Origin: an uncultured Clostridium sp.
GTDB lineage: Bacteria > Bacillota > Clostridia > TANB77 > CAG-508
Length of the DNA: 64,000 bases
NCBI GenBank assembly: GCA_948438085.1
Contig: CAOJKP010000003.1
Location: forward strand, 23,876-87,875
Direction of reading: 5' to 3'
Shown here: in pieces, positions 46,981 through 56,700 of the stretch
Position numbering within the stretch: the first letter of the stretch is position 1
Layout: every line of letters starts with the position of its first letter
Notes under the pieces: model-generated
Seen by the model: only the letters and a program-made list of their open reading frames with translations
Databases searched by the model: none
What the model was told of the DNA's origin: nothing
Program-made: the position numbers and the translations under genes

Positions 46981-47519
46981 TAAGATGTAAATGGTGTAAT
47001 TTGAAAAATCCTAAATATGTAGAATATCATGATAATGAATGGTGTAAACCCAATTTTGATGAAAGATACTTATTAGAAATGTTAATACTAGAATCTTTTC
47101 AAGCAGGTTTATCTTGGGAATGCGTATTAAATAAAAGAGAAGAATTTAGAAAAGCATTTGACGATTTTAATATAGATAAAATATGTAGCTATAATAATGA
47201 TAAAATACAAAGTTTATTAAAAAATGAAAAAATTATAAGAAATAAACTAAAAGTAAATGCTGCTATAAATAATAGTAAGATTTTTAAGACAATACAAAAT
47301 GAATATGGAACATTCTATAACTATTTAAAGACATTTACAAATAATAAAATTATTTATGAAATAGATAAAACTACAAATCAATTATCAGATAAATTGTCAA
47401 AAGATTTACAAAAAAGAGGAATGAAGTTTGTAGGAAGTACGATTATATACTCTTATTTACAAGCAATAGGAATTATTTATTCTCATGAAAAGGAATGTTT
47501 TCTTTCTCGTATTCCTTAA
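46977..47519 (+). CDS. tag: DNA-3-methyladenine glycosylase I
   Basis: 180 aa. The Tag family start MIRCKWCN (zinc-binding Cys), EYHDNEWCKP, the catalytic-pocket FQAGLSWECVLNKREEFRKAF and a C-terminal KRGMKFVGSTIIYSYLQA with a final zinc ligand pair are visible. It excises 3-methyladenine. It is coupled to ogt, forming an alkylation-repair operon. Its last 47 bases overlap the convergent gene at 47473. Confidence 0.95.
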   Translation: MIRCKWCNLKNPKYVEYHDNEWCKPNFDERYLLEMLILESFQAGLSWECVLNKREEFRKAFDDFNIDKICSYNNDKIQSLLKNEKIIRNKLKVNAAINNSKIFKTIQNEYGTFYNYLKTFTNNKIIYEIDKTTNQLSDKLSKDLQKRGMKFVGSTIIYSYLQAIGIIYSHEKECFLSRIP

Positions 47520-47763
47520 CTCTTCTCCAAACACCTTTACCTCTTGATGATAAATCTGTATATTCATTAAGATTTATATCTAATACTTCTAAAAAAAATC
47601 TGTGATTAGTACATGTAGATGCATTGTGCTCTTTTAGCCACTTATCAAAAGCATTTGAAATATTATCTTCACTATTATATAGTCCAATTATTGTGTGTTC
47701 AAATTTATCAAAATTTTCACCAGAGGCATCTTTTACTCTTGCTATAATATAATCTTTTTCCAT
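47473..47763 (-). CDS. small soluble protein of unknown function
   Basis: 96 aa, not recognised: MEKDYIIARVKDASGENFDK at the start, a middle with CTNHRFFLEVLDINLNEYTD and a charged end. A good AAGGAGG site (47771-47777 region) precedes the ATG, supporting translation. Its 3' end overlaps tag on the other strand by 47 bases. Confidence 0.6.
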   Translation of the reverse strand: MEKDYIIARVKDASGENFDKFEHTIIGLYNSEDNISNAFDKWLKEHNASTCTNHRFFLEVLDINLNEYTDLSSRGKGVWRRVKEYEKENIPFHENK

Positions 47764-47869
47764 TGTTCACCTCCTTGCAAAACAATATTTTAATAAAAAA
47801 ATGATTGACAGTGAAAAAAATTTTGCATATTTATTAACTTAAAAGACAATTTTATAGTGGATAATATAA

Positions 47870-48088
47870 TTATATTTCAAGTTCGTCATCTATATCTATT
47901 TGTGGTAATTTTTTTATTGTTTCTCCAGTTTGTGTTGACACAATTTTCTTCTCTAATGAAAAAGCTTCTTGAACAATTTCATTATTAAAATTATATGTTA
48001 ATGGATTTGTTAAATCTATTCCTTGATATAATCTCATATTTTTTATATTTTGCATGAAATCATTCATAACTTCATCTGCTTTTCTCAT
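47870..48088 (-). CDS. small protein of unknown function
   Basis: About 72 aa from the ATG at 48088, eight bases after AGGAGG (a TTG at 48094 is less likely). Mostly helical and acidic at the end (QIDIDDELEI), with MRKADEVMNDFMQNIKNMRL at the start. No family recognised. It follows the broken flavin oxidase gene by 16 bases and may have been cotranscribed with it. Confidence 0.6.
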   Translation of the reverse strand: MRKADEVMNDFMQNIKNMRLYQGIDLTNPLTYNFNNEIVQEAFSLEKKIVSTQTGETIKKLPQIDIDDELEI

Positions 48089-48104
48089 ATACAAAACCTC
48101 CTCA

Positions 48105-48575
48105 TTATACTTCTGGCAATTTTCGTTTTCCTGATAATTTATTGATTTTTATCTTATAGACGGCAGTCATAGGAAGAGTTTTGCATTTTTCAATAGGATA
48201 TTCAGTATAATTATAGTGTGAACAAATACTTTTCAATCCTTCAATAATTTCATCATTTTCAACTTTTTCAATAACACCATATCCTACTACACTTTCATAC
48301 TTAGCTGTAATACCATAAGATGTTTCGTAAGCCTTGTAAAATATATCTCCTTCAATACATACATTTGGACATTTTTGAATTTGTTCTATTTTATTGCCTT
48401 ACTTTGCACCATGAAAGTAAAGTAAAATATCATTTCTATTCTTCTTAATCCCAAAAGAAACTGGTACAATATATGGATAGTCATTTCCTCTAAAAGCAAT
48501 TCTTAATACATTACATCTTTCTAATACATCAACTATTTCGTTAAAATCATTAATTTCGCGACTTTTTAATCTCAT
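48105..48575 (-). pseudogene. pyridoxamine 5'-phosphate oxidase-like protein, broken by an in-frame TAA
   Basis: The frame reads 156 codons from the ATG at 48575 (behind GGAGAA) to 48105, with one internal TAA at 48399-48401. Before it: MRLKSREINDFNEIVDVLER, IAFRGNDYPYIVPVSFGI and LLYFHGAK; after it: GNKIEQIQKCPNVCIEGD and a normal C-terminus. Relatives usually have Glu where the stop lies, so a single GAA to TAA change would explain it. The family binds flavin and includes antibiotic-resistance NimA types. Frame and motifs are otherwise intact, so inactivation is recent or the base is an error. Confidence 0.75.
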
Positions 48576-48630
48576 GATATAGTTCTCCTATTATTTTTTA
48601 ATACTAATAGTTATTAACCTAAAAAACTAT

Positions 48631-48659
48631 TTGACTTTTCCTAAAAATCTGTGTATAAT
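48631..48659 (+). promoter_or_regulatory. promoter of the antisense RNA of the candidate toxin-antitoxin locus
   Basis: TTGACT (48631-48636), a 17-base spacer and a perfect TATAAT (48654-48659). No ORF follows before the terminator at 48712-48758. Confidence 0.8.
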
Positions 48660-48665
48660 AGAGAT

Positions 48666-48762
48666 AGAAAATGAGAAACCATAGTTGAATATGGTTACCA
48701 CTTGTAAAAGTAATAACAGCATATTCCCTTAGGTCAAAAAGTAGAATATGCTGTTATTTTTA
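48666..48762 (+). ncRNA. putative antitoxin RNA (about 97 nt) with terminator at 48712-48758
   Basis: It lies between the promoter at 48631 and a 15-bp terminator stem (48712-48726 with 48744-48758), which also serves the opposite strand. It carries a small hairpin CCATAGTTGAATATGG (48679-48694) and the sequence ACCACTT (48697-48703). ACCACTT can pair with AGGTGGT in the toxin mRNA ribosome binding site (minus strand, 48884-48878), and the hairpin loop GTTGAA can pair with TTCGAC in the mRNA hairpin at 48908-48893. The arrangement resembles the RNAI/RNAII type of par/fst. Confidence 0.65.
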
Positions 48763-48873
48763 TTCCTTATCTATAATTTTATTAAAATATTGTATGTAAC
48801 AAACTGTCAATAAGGCTACGTTTAGAGTAACTGATGCCATTAAGGCTAATATTAAGAATAATATAAAACTCAT
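48760..48873 (-). CDS. small hydrophobic peptide, candidate type I toxin
   Basis: 37 aa: MSFILFLILALMASVTLNVA, then a hydrophobic run with one Cys and a charged tail (YFNKIIDKE). A single membrane helix covers about residues 3-26. The ribosome binding site is GAGGTGGT, 4 bases before the ATG. Promoter TTGTGT-17-TATAGT lies on the minus strand (48986-48958), giving a leader of about 78 nt with its own hairpin. The stop codon abuts the shared terminator. Length, topology and convergent RNA suggest a type I toxin; the sequence does not match one I know. Confidence 0.65.
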   Translation of the reverse strand: MSFILFLILALMASVTLNVALLTVCYIQYFNKIIDKE

Positions 48874-48957
48874 AAACACCACCTCACTTTCTCATAGTCG
48901 AAACTATGTTAGTAAAGTGGCAACACAAAACTACTTATCTCATTTCTATCTTTAATT

Positions 48958-48986
48958 ACTATACTACATATTTTACAACAACACAA
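48958..48986 (-). promoter_or_regulatory. promoter of the small hydrophobic peptide
   Basis: On the minus strand TTGTGT (48986-48981), 17-base spacer, TATAGT (48963-48958). Both boxes deviate slightly from consensus, so it should be weaker than the RNA promoter at 48631. Confidence 0.5.
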
Positions 48987-49233
48987 GCGAACAAAACAAA
49001 ATTTTGTATATTTTTGTAGCTAACTAAAGTAATAAATTTAATTTATGAAGTATGCTATCAAAAAATCTAAATAAAGAGCAATAAAACACTAAATAATTGG
49101 TTGATATATTAGAACTTATTATTTAGTAGTTTTTAATTTATACTATAAAAATTTGCTTATAATAATGTATAGCAATTGTACAGCAAATTTTATACTAAAT
49201 GGTGATAATTTATGATAGGTATTTATCTTCTAA

Positions 49234-49266
49234 AACAAAAAATACTCCCTTACAAAGAGAGTATTT
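49234..49266 (-). terminator. terminator of tRNA-Cys
   Basis: On the minus strand AAATACTC pairs with GAGTATTT and is followed by T residues, about 70 bases past the tRNA. The roughly 250 bases on its other side (48987-49233) are AT-rich with no gene seen. Confidence 0.7.
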
Positions 49267-49333
49267 CTGCATTTTGTGCCTTTACATGATACTTTGTGAT
49301 ATTCTGTGCAAGTGGCTTAAAATGCTAATTTCT

Positions 49334-49407
49334 TGGAGGCGCCTATCGGAGTCGGACCGATCATCAGAGTTTTGCAGACTCGTGCCTTACCGCTTGGCTA
49401 AGGCGCC
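49334..49407 (-). tRNA. tRNA-Cys (GCA)
   Basis: The minus strand folds as a cloverleaf: GGCGCC acceptor ends, anticodon loop with GCA, GGTCCGACTCC T-arm region and an encoded CCA end. It stands alone. The 350 bases before it (49408-49754) hold no gene that I can see. Confidence 0.95.
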
Positions 49408-49754
49408 ATAAATAAATTTGTTGCAATTAGAGAGGAAATAATAATCAATTATTAATGATATACAATTTTTCTAGTTAGTTTTAGGCAATGATAATTAATA
49501 ATATATATAACCCTATATGCAATACTAAGATATGATAACATAAAAATAAGTTAATTGCAATTAATTTTTTTGAAATTATTAACTTTTTTAGAAAAATATT
49601 TTAACTCAAAGAAAAATAATTTTCCATATACTAAATATTATTCAAATTATTAAAAATTAGTACCTAAAATTAAAAAATCTTATAAAAATTAGGTTATAAA
49701 ACAAGTATTAAAATAGAATTTCATAGTTAGTTAACATTACAGTGAATAGTTTAA

Positions 49755-49796
49755 ACAAAAATAGGAGTATTTATAAACAGAAGCTCCTATTTTTGT
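49755..49796. terminator. terminator downstream of the XRE regulator
   Basis: ACAAAAATAGGAG pairs perfectly with CTCCTATTTTTGT around a 16-base loop, seven bases past the stop codon. Confidence 0.8.
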
Positions 49797-49802
49797 GTTG
49801 TA

Positions 49803-50144
49803 CTAGTTTTTAGATGTAATTATATAATTAATTAAATATAAAACCATTTCCTTGTCTTTTTCACTTAAAGTTTCAAAAGATTTATTTAAAAAGCTTGTAG
49901 TATTAGTATAATTTACAATACCATTAAAAATGGAATTTGGATCTGTATTAAGTGCTTTACATATATCAATTATAGTATTTACACTTAGTCCACTTGCTCC
50001 ACGCTCTAATAAACTTATAAAATGAGGTGATTTATTTATCTTCTCAGCAAGTCGTTCTTGAGTAATTCCTTCTAAAATACGAATTTGCTTTATGTTATTA
50101 CCTAATATTTTAGAGATATTGGAATGATTTTCTTTTATATTCAT
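49803..50144 (-). CDS. XRE-family helix-turn-helix regulator
   Basis: 113 aa. The HTH lies at about residues 13-70: NNIKQIRILEGITQERLAEK, INKSPHFISLLERGASGLSV, then NTIIDICKALNTDPNSIF. A short helical tail (LSEKDKEMVLYLINYIITS) resembles a dimerisation segment. Regulators of this size often control neighbouring or mobile genes. It is divergent from the gene at 50321, which it may regulate. AGGAGG precedes the ATG. Confidence 0.88.
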   Translation of the reverse strand: MNIKENHSNISKILGNNIKQIRILEGITQERLAEKINKSPHFISLLERGASGLSVNTIIDICKALNTDPNSIFNGIVNYTNTTSFLNKSFETLSEKDKEMVLYLINYIITSKN

Positions 50145-50320
50145 AGTAAAACCTCCTAATAAATTGTATCAGCCGTGTAAGTACTACTACCAGTAAGTAA
50201 CGCTTATTGAAAAACTCAAAAACATCATTGCTATTTACAAAATAAAAACTTAATGATAGAATATGTTTTGAAAAATATTTATATACATAAAGTTAAAATA
50301 AAATTAAAGGAGGATTTTTT

Positions 50321-51814
50321 ATGGAGCAAGAAAAAAGGAAAAATAATATTGCATTTATTATAGTTGCAATATTATTAGTTGCATTGATAGCATTTGGTGT
50401 ACTAATTTTATTAAAAATGAATAAAGGGGAAACAAAAGAAATAATTGTTAATGTTGGAGAAAATAGCATTGCCAGTAAGAAAAGTAATGAAATATTAAAA
50501 GAAACTGAAAATACTACAGTGCAAAATCCGAATAGTACAACACAAAATGATATGGATTTGGGTTTAAAATTTACTAAAATAGATAATAAGAACACTAATC
50601 TAACAAAAGAACAAAAAAATATAATCGAGTATTTTGATTATGATTACTTAGATGCAACTAATTATGAATTTTTACAAAGGTATCCACAAGTATTTAAAGG
50701 AACACAGGTTTTTACATCTGGCAAAGTCGAGAAAATAATAAATTCAAATGATGAGACATATGAAATATTATTTTGGATTGGGGATAGTCAACAAAAATAT
50801 GAATATTGGCAGTGGAGAAGTGGGCTTGACACAAATTATGCAAATTATACACAAAAGAATAAAAATAATTATGTTGTCATTAAGGGAACACAAAGTGAAA
50901 CTAGACTAATTGAAGGAGATTTTGTTTCTGTAAGAGGAAGATATGTTAATATAGAAGATTATACAATAGATGGAACAAGCTACCATATACCTACAATCAA
51001 TACTTATAGAACATTAATAGGAGAATATAATGGTGGAGAACAGTCTGTTGAGCCATATACTGCAAAAGACATAAGAAGTATTGCAAAAACAATATTTGGA
51101 GATGTTACAATAAGAGAACCGATGGAAGATGAAGCATATATATATTCAAATGGTTTTTTAATGAATCCTTGGTATATATGTGAATTAGATAATCAGTCAA
51201 ATGCCAAATTTGGAAAGTACTTTTTTAGCAGAACAATAGGAAAAGGAAAAATAGTTGACTCAAGAAGTACACAACATCCTTTCAAAGGGAAAGAAGATAA
51301 TATTATAAGAGAAATAGAATTTGCACCAGACTTTGAACATTTTTATATGTTTATTTATGATACTAATCTTAAGTTTTTAACCGTTGAATATTATAATAAA
51401 GATTTGAAAAAATTATGGTCAAGAGAATTTGAGGATACGGTAACTGCCACATATGATTTTACAAAAAATAATGTATATCTGGTAGCTAATAATACATTAT
51501 ATATAATAAATACAGCTAACGGAGAAGATACATATTCACCAAAGTTCGTAGGGGAAAAGTTAGGTGTGAGAAAATTAAATGATAGTCTAATTTTATTTGC
51601 TACTTCACAATATGATGCTATTATAAAAACTGATTTAAATGGAGAAATGGTGTGGAGAACAAATGCAGATAGTAGAGTTTTAGGGGTATATAGTCCACAG
51701 ATTGTAGATAATAGATTAATTGTTAACATGACTACTGAAAATGAAGGAGAGAAATTTTTGATAATTAATTTACAAGATGGAAAAATTGAATTAAATGCAA
51801 AATCATATAAATAA
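50321..51814 (+). CDS. membrane-anchored extracellular protein with a possible beta-propeller end
   Basis: 497 aa, not assigned to a family. A helix at about residues 10-32 anchors the protein; a low-complexity Asn/Thr spacer follows. A middle domain has FKGTQVFTSGKVEKIINSND and VSVRGRYVNIED (OB-fold-like). The C-terminal 200 residues contain PQQ-like strands such as NNVYLVANNTLYIINTANGE and LNGEMVWRTNADSRVLGVYS, suggesting a partial beta-propeller. Start behind AAAGGAGG, with a strong terminator. Confidence 0.78.
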   Translation: MEQEKRKNNIAFIIVAILLVALIAFGVLILLKMNKGETKEIIVNVGENSIASKKSNEILKETENTTVQNPNSTTQNDMDLGLKFTKIDNKNTNLTKEQKNIIEYFDYDYLDATNYEFLQRYPQVFKGTQVFTSGKVEKIINSNDETYEILFWIGDSQQKYEYWQWRSGLDTNYANYTQKNKNNYVVIKGTQSETRLIEGDFVSVRGRYVNIEDYTIDGTSYHIPTINTYRTLIGEYNGGEQSVEPYTAKDIRSIAKTIFGDVTIREPMEDEAYIYSNGFLMNPWYICELDNQSNAKFGKYFFSRTIGKGKIVDSRSTQHPFKGKEDNIIREIEFAPDFEHFYMFIYDTNLKFLTVEYYNKDLKKLWSREFEDTVTATYDFTKNNVYLVANNTLYIINTANGEDTYSPKFVGEKLGVRKLNDSLILFATSQYDAIIKTDLNGEMVWRTNADSRVLGVYSPQIVDNRLIVNMTTENEGEKFLIINLQDGKIELNAKSYK

Positions 51815-51856
51815 AATTAAAAAACCTAAGTAAAGATGCTTAGGTTTTTTAATTTT
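51813..51856. terminator. terminator after the 50321 gene
   Basis: A perfect 18-bp stem (51813-51830 with 51839-51856), starting in the stop codon of the upstream gene. Confidence 0.85.
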
Positions 51857-52010
51857 ATTTATGGAGAGAATTATATACAAGTTACGAATTTTATTCTCTT
51901 TCTATAAATAATTTGATTAGATTTCAATAAGAATATAGCCAACTCTTGCCATATATAGTATAATTTAAATATAGGAAATTTTATATTCAAATAAAAATTG
52001 GAGGAAATTA

Positions 52011-53066
52011 ATGGACAATGAATTAATTAAAAATAATAATGAAATTAATAATATAATAAAAAAAATAGTTTATCAATTTGCAGATATAGCAGGGATTGAA
52101 GATAAAAAGGTGTGTGATAATTTAATTATTCGTTTATCTAAACTAGATATAAATGATTCTATTGACGAAATATTAGTATCACTTAATAGATTATTAAATA
52201 GAAAAGTTTTATCAGCAGAGCAAATCCTTTCTAATGCTAATTTTATATTAGCGTTAAATCCTGAAAGGTATAAATCAGTAGAAGATTTAATAAAAAGATT
52301 AGAGTGGATTAAGAGTATGAATATGGAATATCCACAAATGCCACTAACAGAAAATCATAGATTAGTATTAGAAGTATTTGAAAAATTTAACCGATTAATA
52401 GGAACTAAATTTGATAGTTTTTATACAGGTGGTCTTATAGGATACTTGTTGACTAAACACGAATTAGAACGTTATCATGGTGATTTAGATTTATTCATAA
52501 ATGAAAATCAATTACTTTCATTATATAAATTGGTACATCAAAGTGAAGATTTTGAATTTATTAGTAATATGAATCATAAAGAAGAAAATGGACACGAATT
52601 TAGCATAACTTATAAAGGTACTACAATGAGTATAGGTTTATTCCTATTTAGTCGTTTGCCTAATAAGGAAATGGTTTTAAAAGAATATTTTTATCCAAAC
52701 CAAGATAGAAACAATGGATTAGTTGTTAATGAAAGACATCTCACAAATGATTATGCAGCAATGGTATTTTCAAATACATTAAGAGAGTATAATGGAGAGA
52801 GTTATAAAGCGCAATCTTTAGAAGGTATATATCATAGCAAAAGAGATTCAAGACCAAAAGATAAATATGATGCTCAAATTATTAAAAATTATGTTGATAT
52901 GAACATAGTTTATAGATTAGATACACAAAGACAGGCAAATTATAGTGTTAATAATAAAATTGCTGTTAATTCAGTTGTTGAACAATTAGATAGAATAATA
53001 AATGGACAGGATATCAATCAAGATTTTAGATATCAGAAAAATATGATGGTAGATAATGAATTATAG
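52011..53066 (+). CDS. nucleotidyltransferase-fold protein of unknown substrate
   Basis: 351 aa. The central segment FYTGGLIGYLLTKHELERYH followed by GDLDLFIN resembles the Gly-Gly and Asp-x-Asp pattern of minimal nucleotidyltransferases (polymerase beta superfamily, as in AbiEii or lincosamide nucleotidyltransferases). The N-terminal 100 residues are helical and there is a later PKDKYDAQIIKNYVD motif that fits the same fold. No signal or membrane segment. Role could be in resistance, abortive infection or tRNA modification; none is shown. Confidence 0.6.
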   Translation: MDNELIKNNNEINNIIKKIVYQFADIAGIEDKKVCDNLIIRLSKLDINDSIDEILVSLNRLLNRKVLSAEQILSNANFILALNPERYKSVEDLIKRLEWIKSMNMEYPQMPLTENHRLVLEVFEKFNRLIGTKFDSFYTGGLIGYLLTKHELERYHGDLDLFINENQLLSLYKLVHQSEDFEFISNMNHKEENGHEFSITYKGTTMSIGLFLFSRLPNKEMVLKEYFYPNQDRNNGLVVNERHLTNDYAAMVFSNTLREYNGESYKAQSLEGIYHSKRDSRPKDKYDAQIIKNYVDMNIVYRLDTQRQANYSVNNKIAVNSVVEQLDRIINGQDINQDFRYQKNMMVDNEL

Positions 53067-53101
53067 TATGTAAAAAGAGAATATTAGATTTATGCAAAGT
53101 A

Positions 53102-53135
53102 AAAACTCACGAAATATTTACAGTTCGTGAGTTTT
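53102..53135. terminator. bidirectional terminator between the 52011 gene and tRNA-Gly
   Basis: AAAACTCACGAA (53102-53113) pairs perfectly with TTCGTGAGTTTT (53124-53135). Confidence 0.8.
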
Positions 53136-53142
53136 CTTTAGA

Positions 53143-53216
53143 TGGAGCAGGTAACGGGAATCGGACCCGTAACTAATCCTTGGCAAGGATTTATTTTACC
53201 ACTAAACTATACCTGC
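53143..53216 (-). tRNA. tRNA-Gly (GCC)
   Basis: The minus strand gives GCAGGTATAGTTTAGTGG at the 5' end, the anticodon loop TTGCCAA and an encoded CCA. GCC reads GGC and GGU; it is not the tRNA that would read the GGA used at the frameshift sites. Confidence 0.95.
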
Positions 53217-53614
53217 ATTTCATAAAACCATGAAGTTGATGTTAAAGTAAAAATATGATAACAAAAACTTAGTAAAAAGTCAAGATACGTGAAAAAATAT
53301 TTCAAATTAAATAATATAATTTATAATATAAAAAGAAAAATCTAAGAACCCCTAAGGAAAAATCTTTTTGTAAATGCATATTATTTGAAAAAGTCTTCTA
53401 AAAATGCATAAATTGTGACAATTAAATATTACAGTTTATATTATTCTATTTTGTAATTAATAGTATATATATATTAAATAACAGAAAATAACCAAATCCC
53501 TAGTAAATATTATTCAAATATAATAAAAATATAACTAAAATAACTAAATTAATTGAAATACATATCAATAATAAATGTCTTAAAAATGACATATTATAAA
53601 TATTGAAAAAAACG

Positions 53615-53643
53615 TTGAAATATCAATAAAAATGTTATATAAT
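53615..53643 (+). promoter_or_regulatory. promoter of the thioester adhesin gene
   Basis: TTGAAA (53615-53620), 17-base spacer, TATAAT (53638-53643). The leader (about 53650-53719) includes an AGGAGG that precedes a tiny frame (TTG TGT CTA AAG, seven or eight codons). The upstream 53217-53614 is AT-rich and shows no gene. Confidence 0.75.
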
Positions 53644-53719
53644 TATATATGTAATTAAAAATAGGAGGATTGTGTCTAAAGCACATATATAAATAAATAT
53701 AAATTAAAGGATGGTAAAA

Positions 53720-56700
53720 ATGATGAAATTTAAAAAATTAGTTAGAACGCTCTTAGCAACAATAATTGTTTCTTTGTCAATATTAAGTTCTATTAGTTAT
53801 GCAGGAGAAGCAAACTATTTCTTAGGATTAATGAACTTAAGAAAAGACAAAAGTGCATACGTTATAGAAATGAAAGATGCTTCTGGTAATTTTGTTACTA
53901 AAAAAATATGGAAGATAGTATCATATTCAAATTTAAGTGGAAATAATATAAATTATGATAATGCTTTTTATTGCTTGAAAGCTGAACATGGATTTGGAAT
54001 GGGAGCAGGTAATACGGATGTCACAAGAGAAATAAGAGATTATAATACTAAACTAGATATGAAAACAGATGCTGCGAATGTACTTTCTAAACTAAATGAT
54101 ATAAATAATGCAATAGGAGATTCAACATTATCAGCAAGTGAATATAATAAAATATTGTGGATTTTAGATAATATGTATATTAAAAATCAACAAACAACAG
54201 CTCAAAGAGATGCATTATTAACAGCTGCTAAAATAATAGGCCCAGAAGGGTATAGAGATGGATTGCTACTAACAGATGAAGATATAGATGTTGTACAACA
54301 AATGGCATTATGGTATTTTACAAATACAGGTGCAAATTCGGTATATAGAAATTCTAAACTACCAATTCTGCTTGTTGGACAAAATGAAGATGCAAATTAT
54401 AAATCATTTGAAGATAGAGATTCTGTATATGGAGAAAAACGTCAATTTCAAGCAGAAGATTTATATAATTACTTTATAACAAATGCCGAAAATAATGCAA
54501 ATTATAATCCTGTTGATGCTATTTCACCTATAACTTTAGATAAATCTAGAGTATCAATTGTAGAAAGTGGAGATGTATATAAAGCAGGACCATATAAAAT
54601 AATAAAAAATACTAATTTACCATATACACCTATACAAATGAACTTTGAAGATGAAAATCAAAATAATGTATCAGTTACACTTCAAAATACTTCTGGAGAA
54701 AATATTACAGGTGTACCTCAATTAGATACAGACTTTTATATAACAATACCACTATCAACTAATATAAAAACATTAACATTTAAAATTAATACTACATATT
54801 CAAGAACAACATCAACATATTATACAACATCAACATCAACATATAAGGATAATCAACCAGTAGTATTAGTAGAAAAACAAACACCAGAATATAAAGATAG
54901 TGTTACAGTAACAATACCTACACCAAAAGCTTTTGATTTAAGTTTAAGAAAATCAATAACAAAAATAAATGGAATTGTACCACAAACATCAAGAGTACCA
55001 CATGTAGATGTGACGCCATTACAACGTGGAGAAAATACAGCACATTACAATCATCCTAAAAATACATTATTAACAGACAAAAATCAAGAAATAGAATATA
55101 CACTTACAGTATATAATGAAGGAGATAAAAATGGATATGCAGCAGAAATAAAAGATTATCTACCAGAAGGAATTGAATTTATAGAATTAGTAAATACAAG
55201 TAATAGTTATACAGCAACAGCACAAAAAAATGCAGATGGAACAACTACAGTAACTATAATAAATAATGGAGGAAAAATATTAAATAAATATACAGGAGGA
55301 AATACATTAGATAGTGAATCTATCAAATTAAAATGCAAAGTAACAAAGGATGCAACAAAAGAAGAACAAAGATTAGTAAATATAGCACAAATAACAAAAT
55401 ATTATGATTCAGAATTAGGAAGATTAGTAAATACAGATAGAGATTCCCAAATAAATAATTTCCCAAGTAATTTAATAAATAATACATATGAAGGAAAAGA
55501 GAAAATAGGAAATTATGTATTAGGACAAGAAGATGATGATGATTTTGAGGCAGTAAAAATACCAGGAAAAGAGTTTGATTTAAGTTTAAGAAAATCAATA
55601 ACAAAAATAAATGGAAGTGCACCACAAGTATCAAGAATACCACAAGTAGATACTACCCCACTAAAAAATGGAGAAGATACAGCAATATATAATCATCCAA
55701 AAGATACATTGTTAACAGATACAGGAAAAGAAATAGAATATACATTTACAGTATATAATGAAGGAGACAAAAATGGATATGCAGCAGAAATAAAAGATTA
55801 TTTACCTGCTGGAATAGAATTTATAGAATTAGTAAATACAAGTAATAGTTATACAGCAACAGCACAAAAAAATGCAGATGGAACAACTACAGTAACTATA
55901 ACAAATAATGGAGATACAATCTTAAGAAGATATACAGGAGGAAATACATTAGACAATGAATCATTTACAATAAAATGTAAAGTAACAAAAGTTGCAACAA
56001 ATGAAGAACAAAGACTTGTAAATGTAGCAGAGATAACTAAATATTATGATTCAGAATTAGGAAGATTAGTAAATACAGATAGAGATTCTCAAATAGAAAA
56101 TTTCCCAGCAAACTTATTTAATAATACATATGAAGGAAAAGAGAAAATAGGAAATTATGTATTAGGACAAGAAGATGATGATGATTTTGAAGCAGTAAAA
56201 ATACCAGGAAAGAAATTCGATTTAAGTTTAAGAAAATCAATAACAAAGATAAATGGAAGTGTACCACAAGCATCAAGAATACCACAAGTAGATACTACCC
56301 CACTAAAAAATGGAGAAGATACTGCAATATATAATCATCCAAAAGATACATTACTAACAGATACAGGAAAAGAAATAGAATATACATTTACAGTATATAA
56401 TGAGGGTGAAAAAAACGGATATGCAGCAGAAATAAAAGATTATTTACCTGATGGAATAGAATTTGTAAGCCTAGTAAGTCCACAAGATAAATATACAGTT
56501 ACATCCGAAACAAACTCAAGTGGAATAACACAAGTAACTATAACAAATAATGGAAGAAAAGTATTAAGTAAATATACAGGTGGAAACACACTAGATAGTG
56601 AATCAATAACAATAAGATGTAAAGTAACAAAAGTAGCAACAAATGAGGAACAAAGATTAGTAAATATAGCACAAATAACAAAGTACTATGATTCAGAATT

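Noticed and set aside
48399..48401. Stop-codon readthrough or selenocysteine-type recoding in the flavin oxidase
   Set aside because: The codon is TAA, not TGA, no downstream structure is evident, and a single GAA to TAA change explains it.
49200..49411. Frame of 70 codons over the tRNA-Cys gene
   Set aside because: It reads through the tRNA and its terminator on the opposite strand and has no plausible product.
53217..53719. Cyclic di-GMP riboswitch before the giant adhesin gene
   Set aside because: I looked for the conserved GEMM core and saw nothing like it; only a promoter and a short leader are present.
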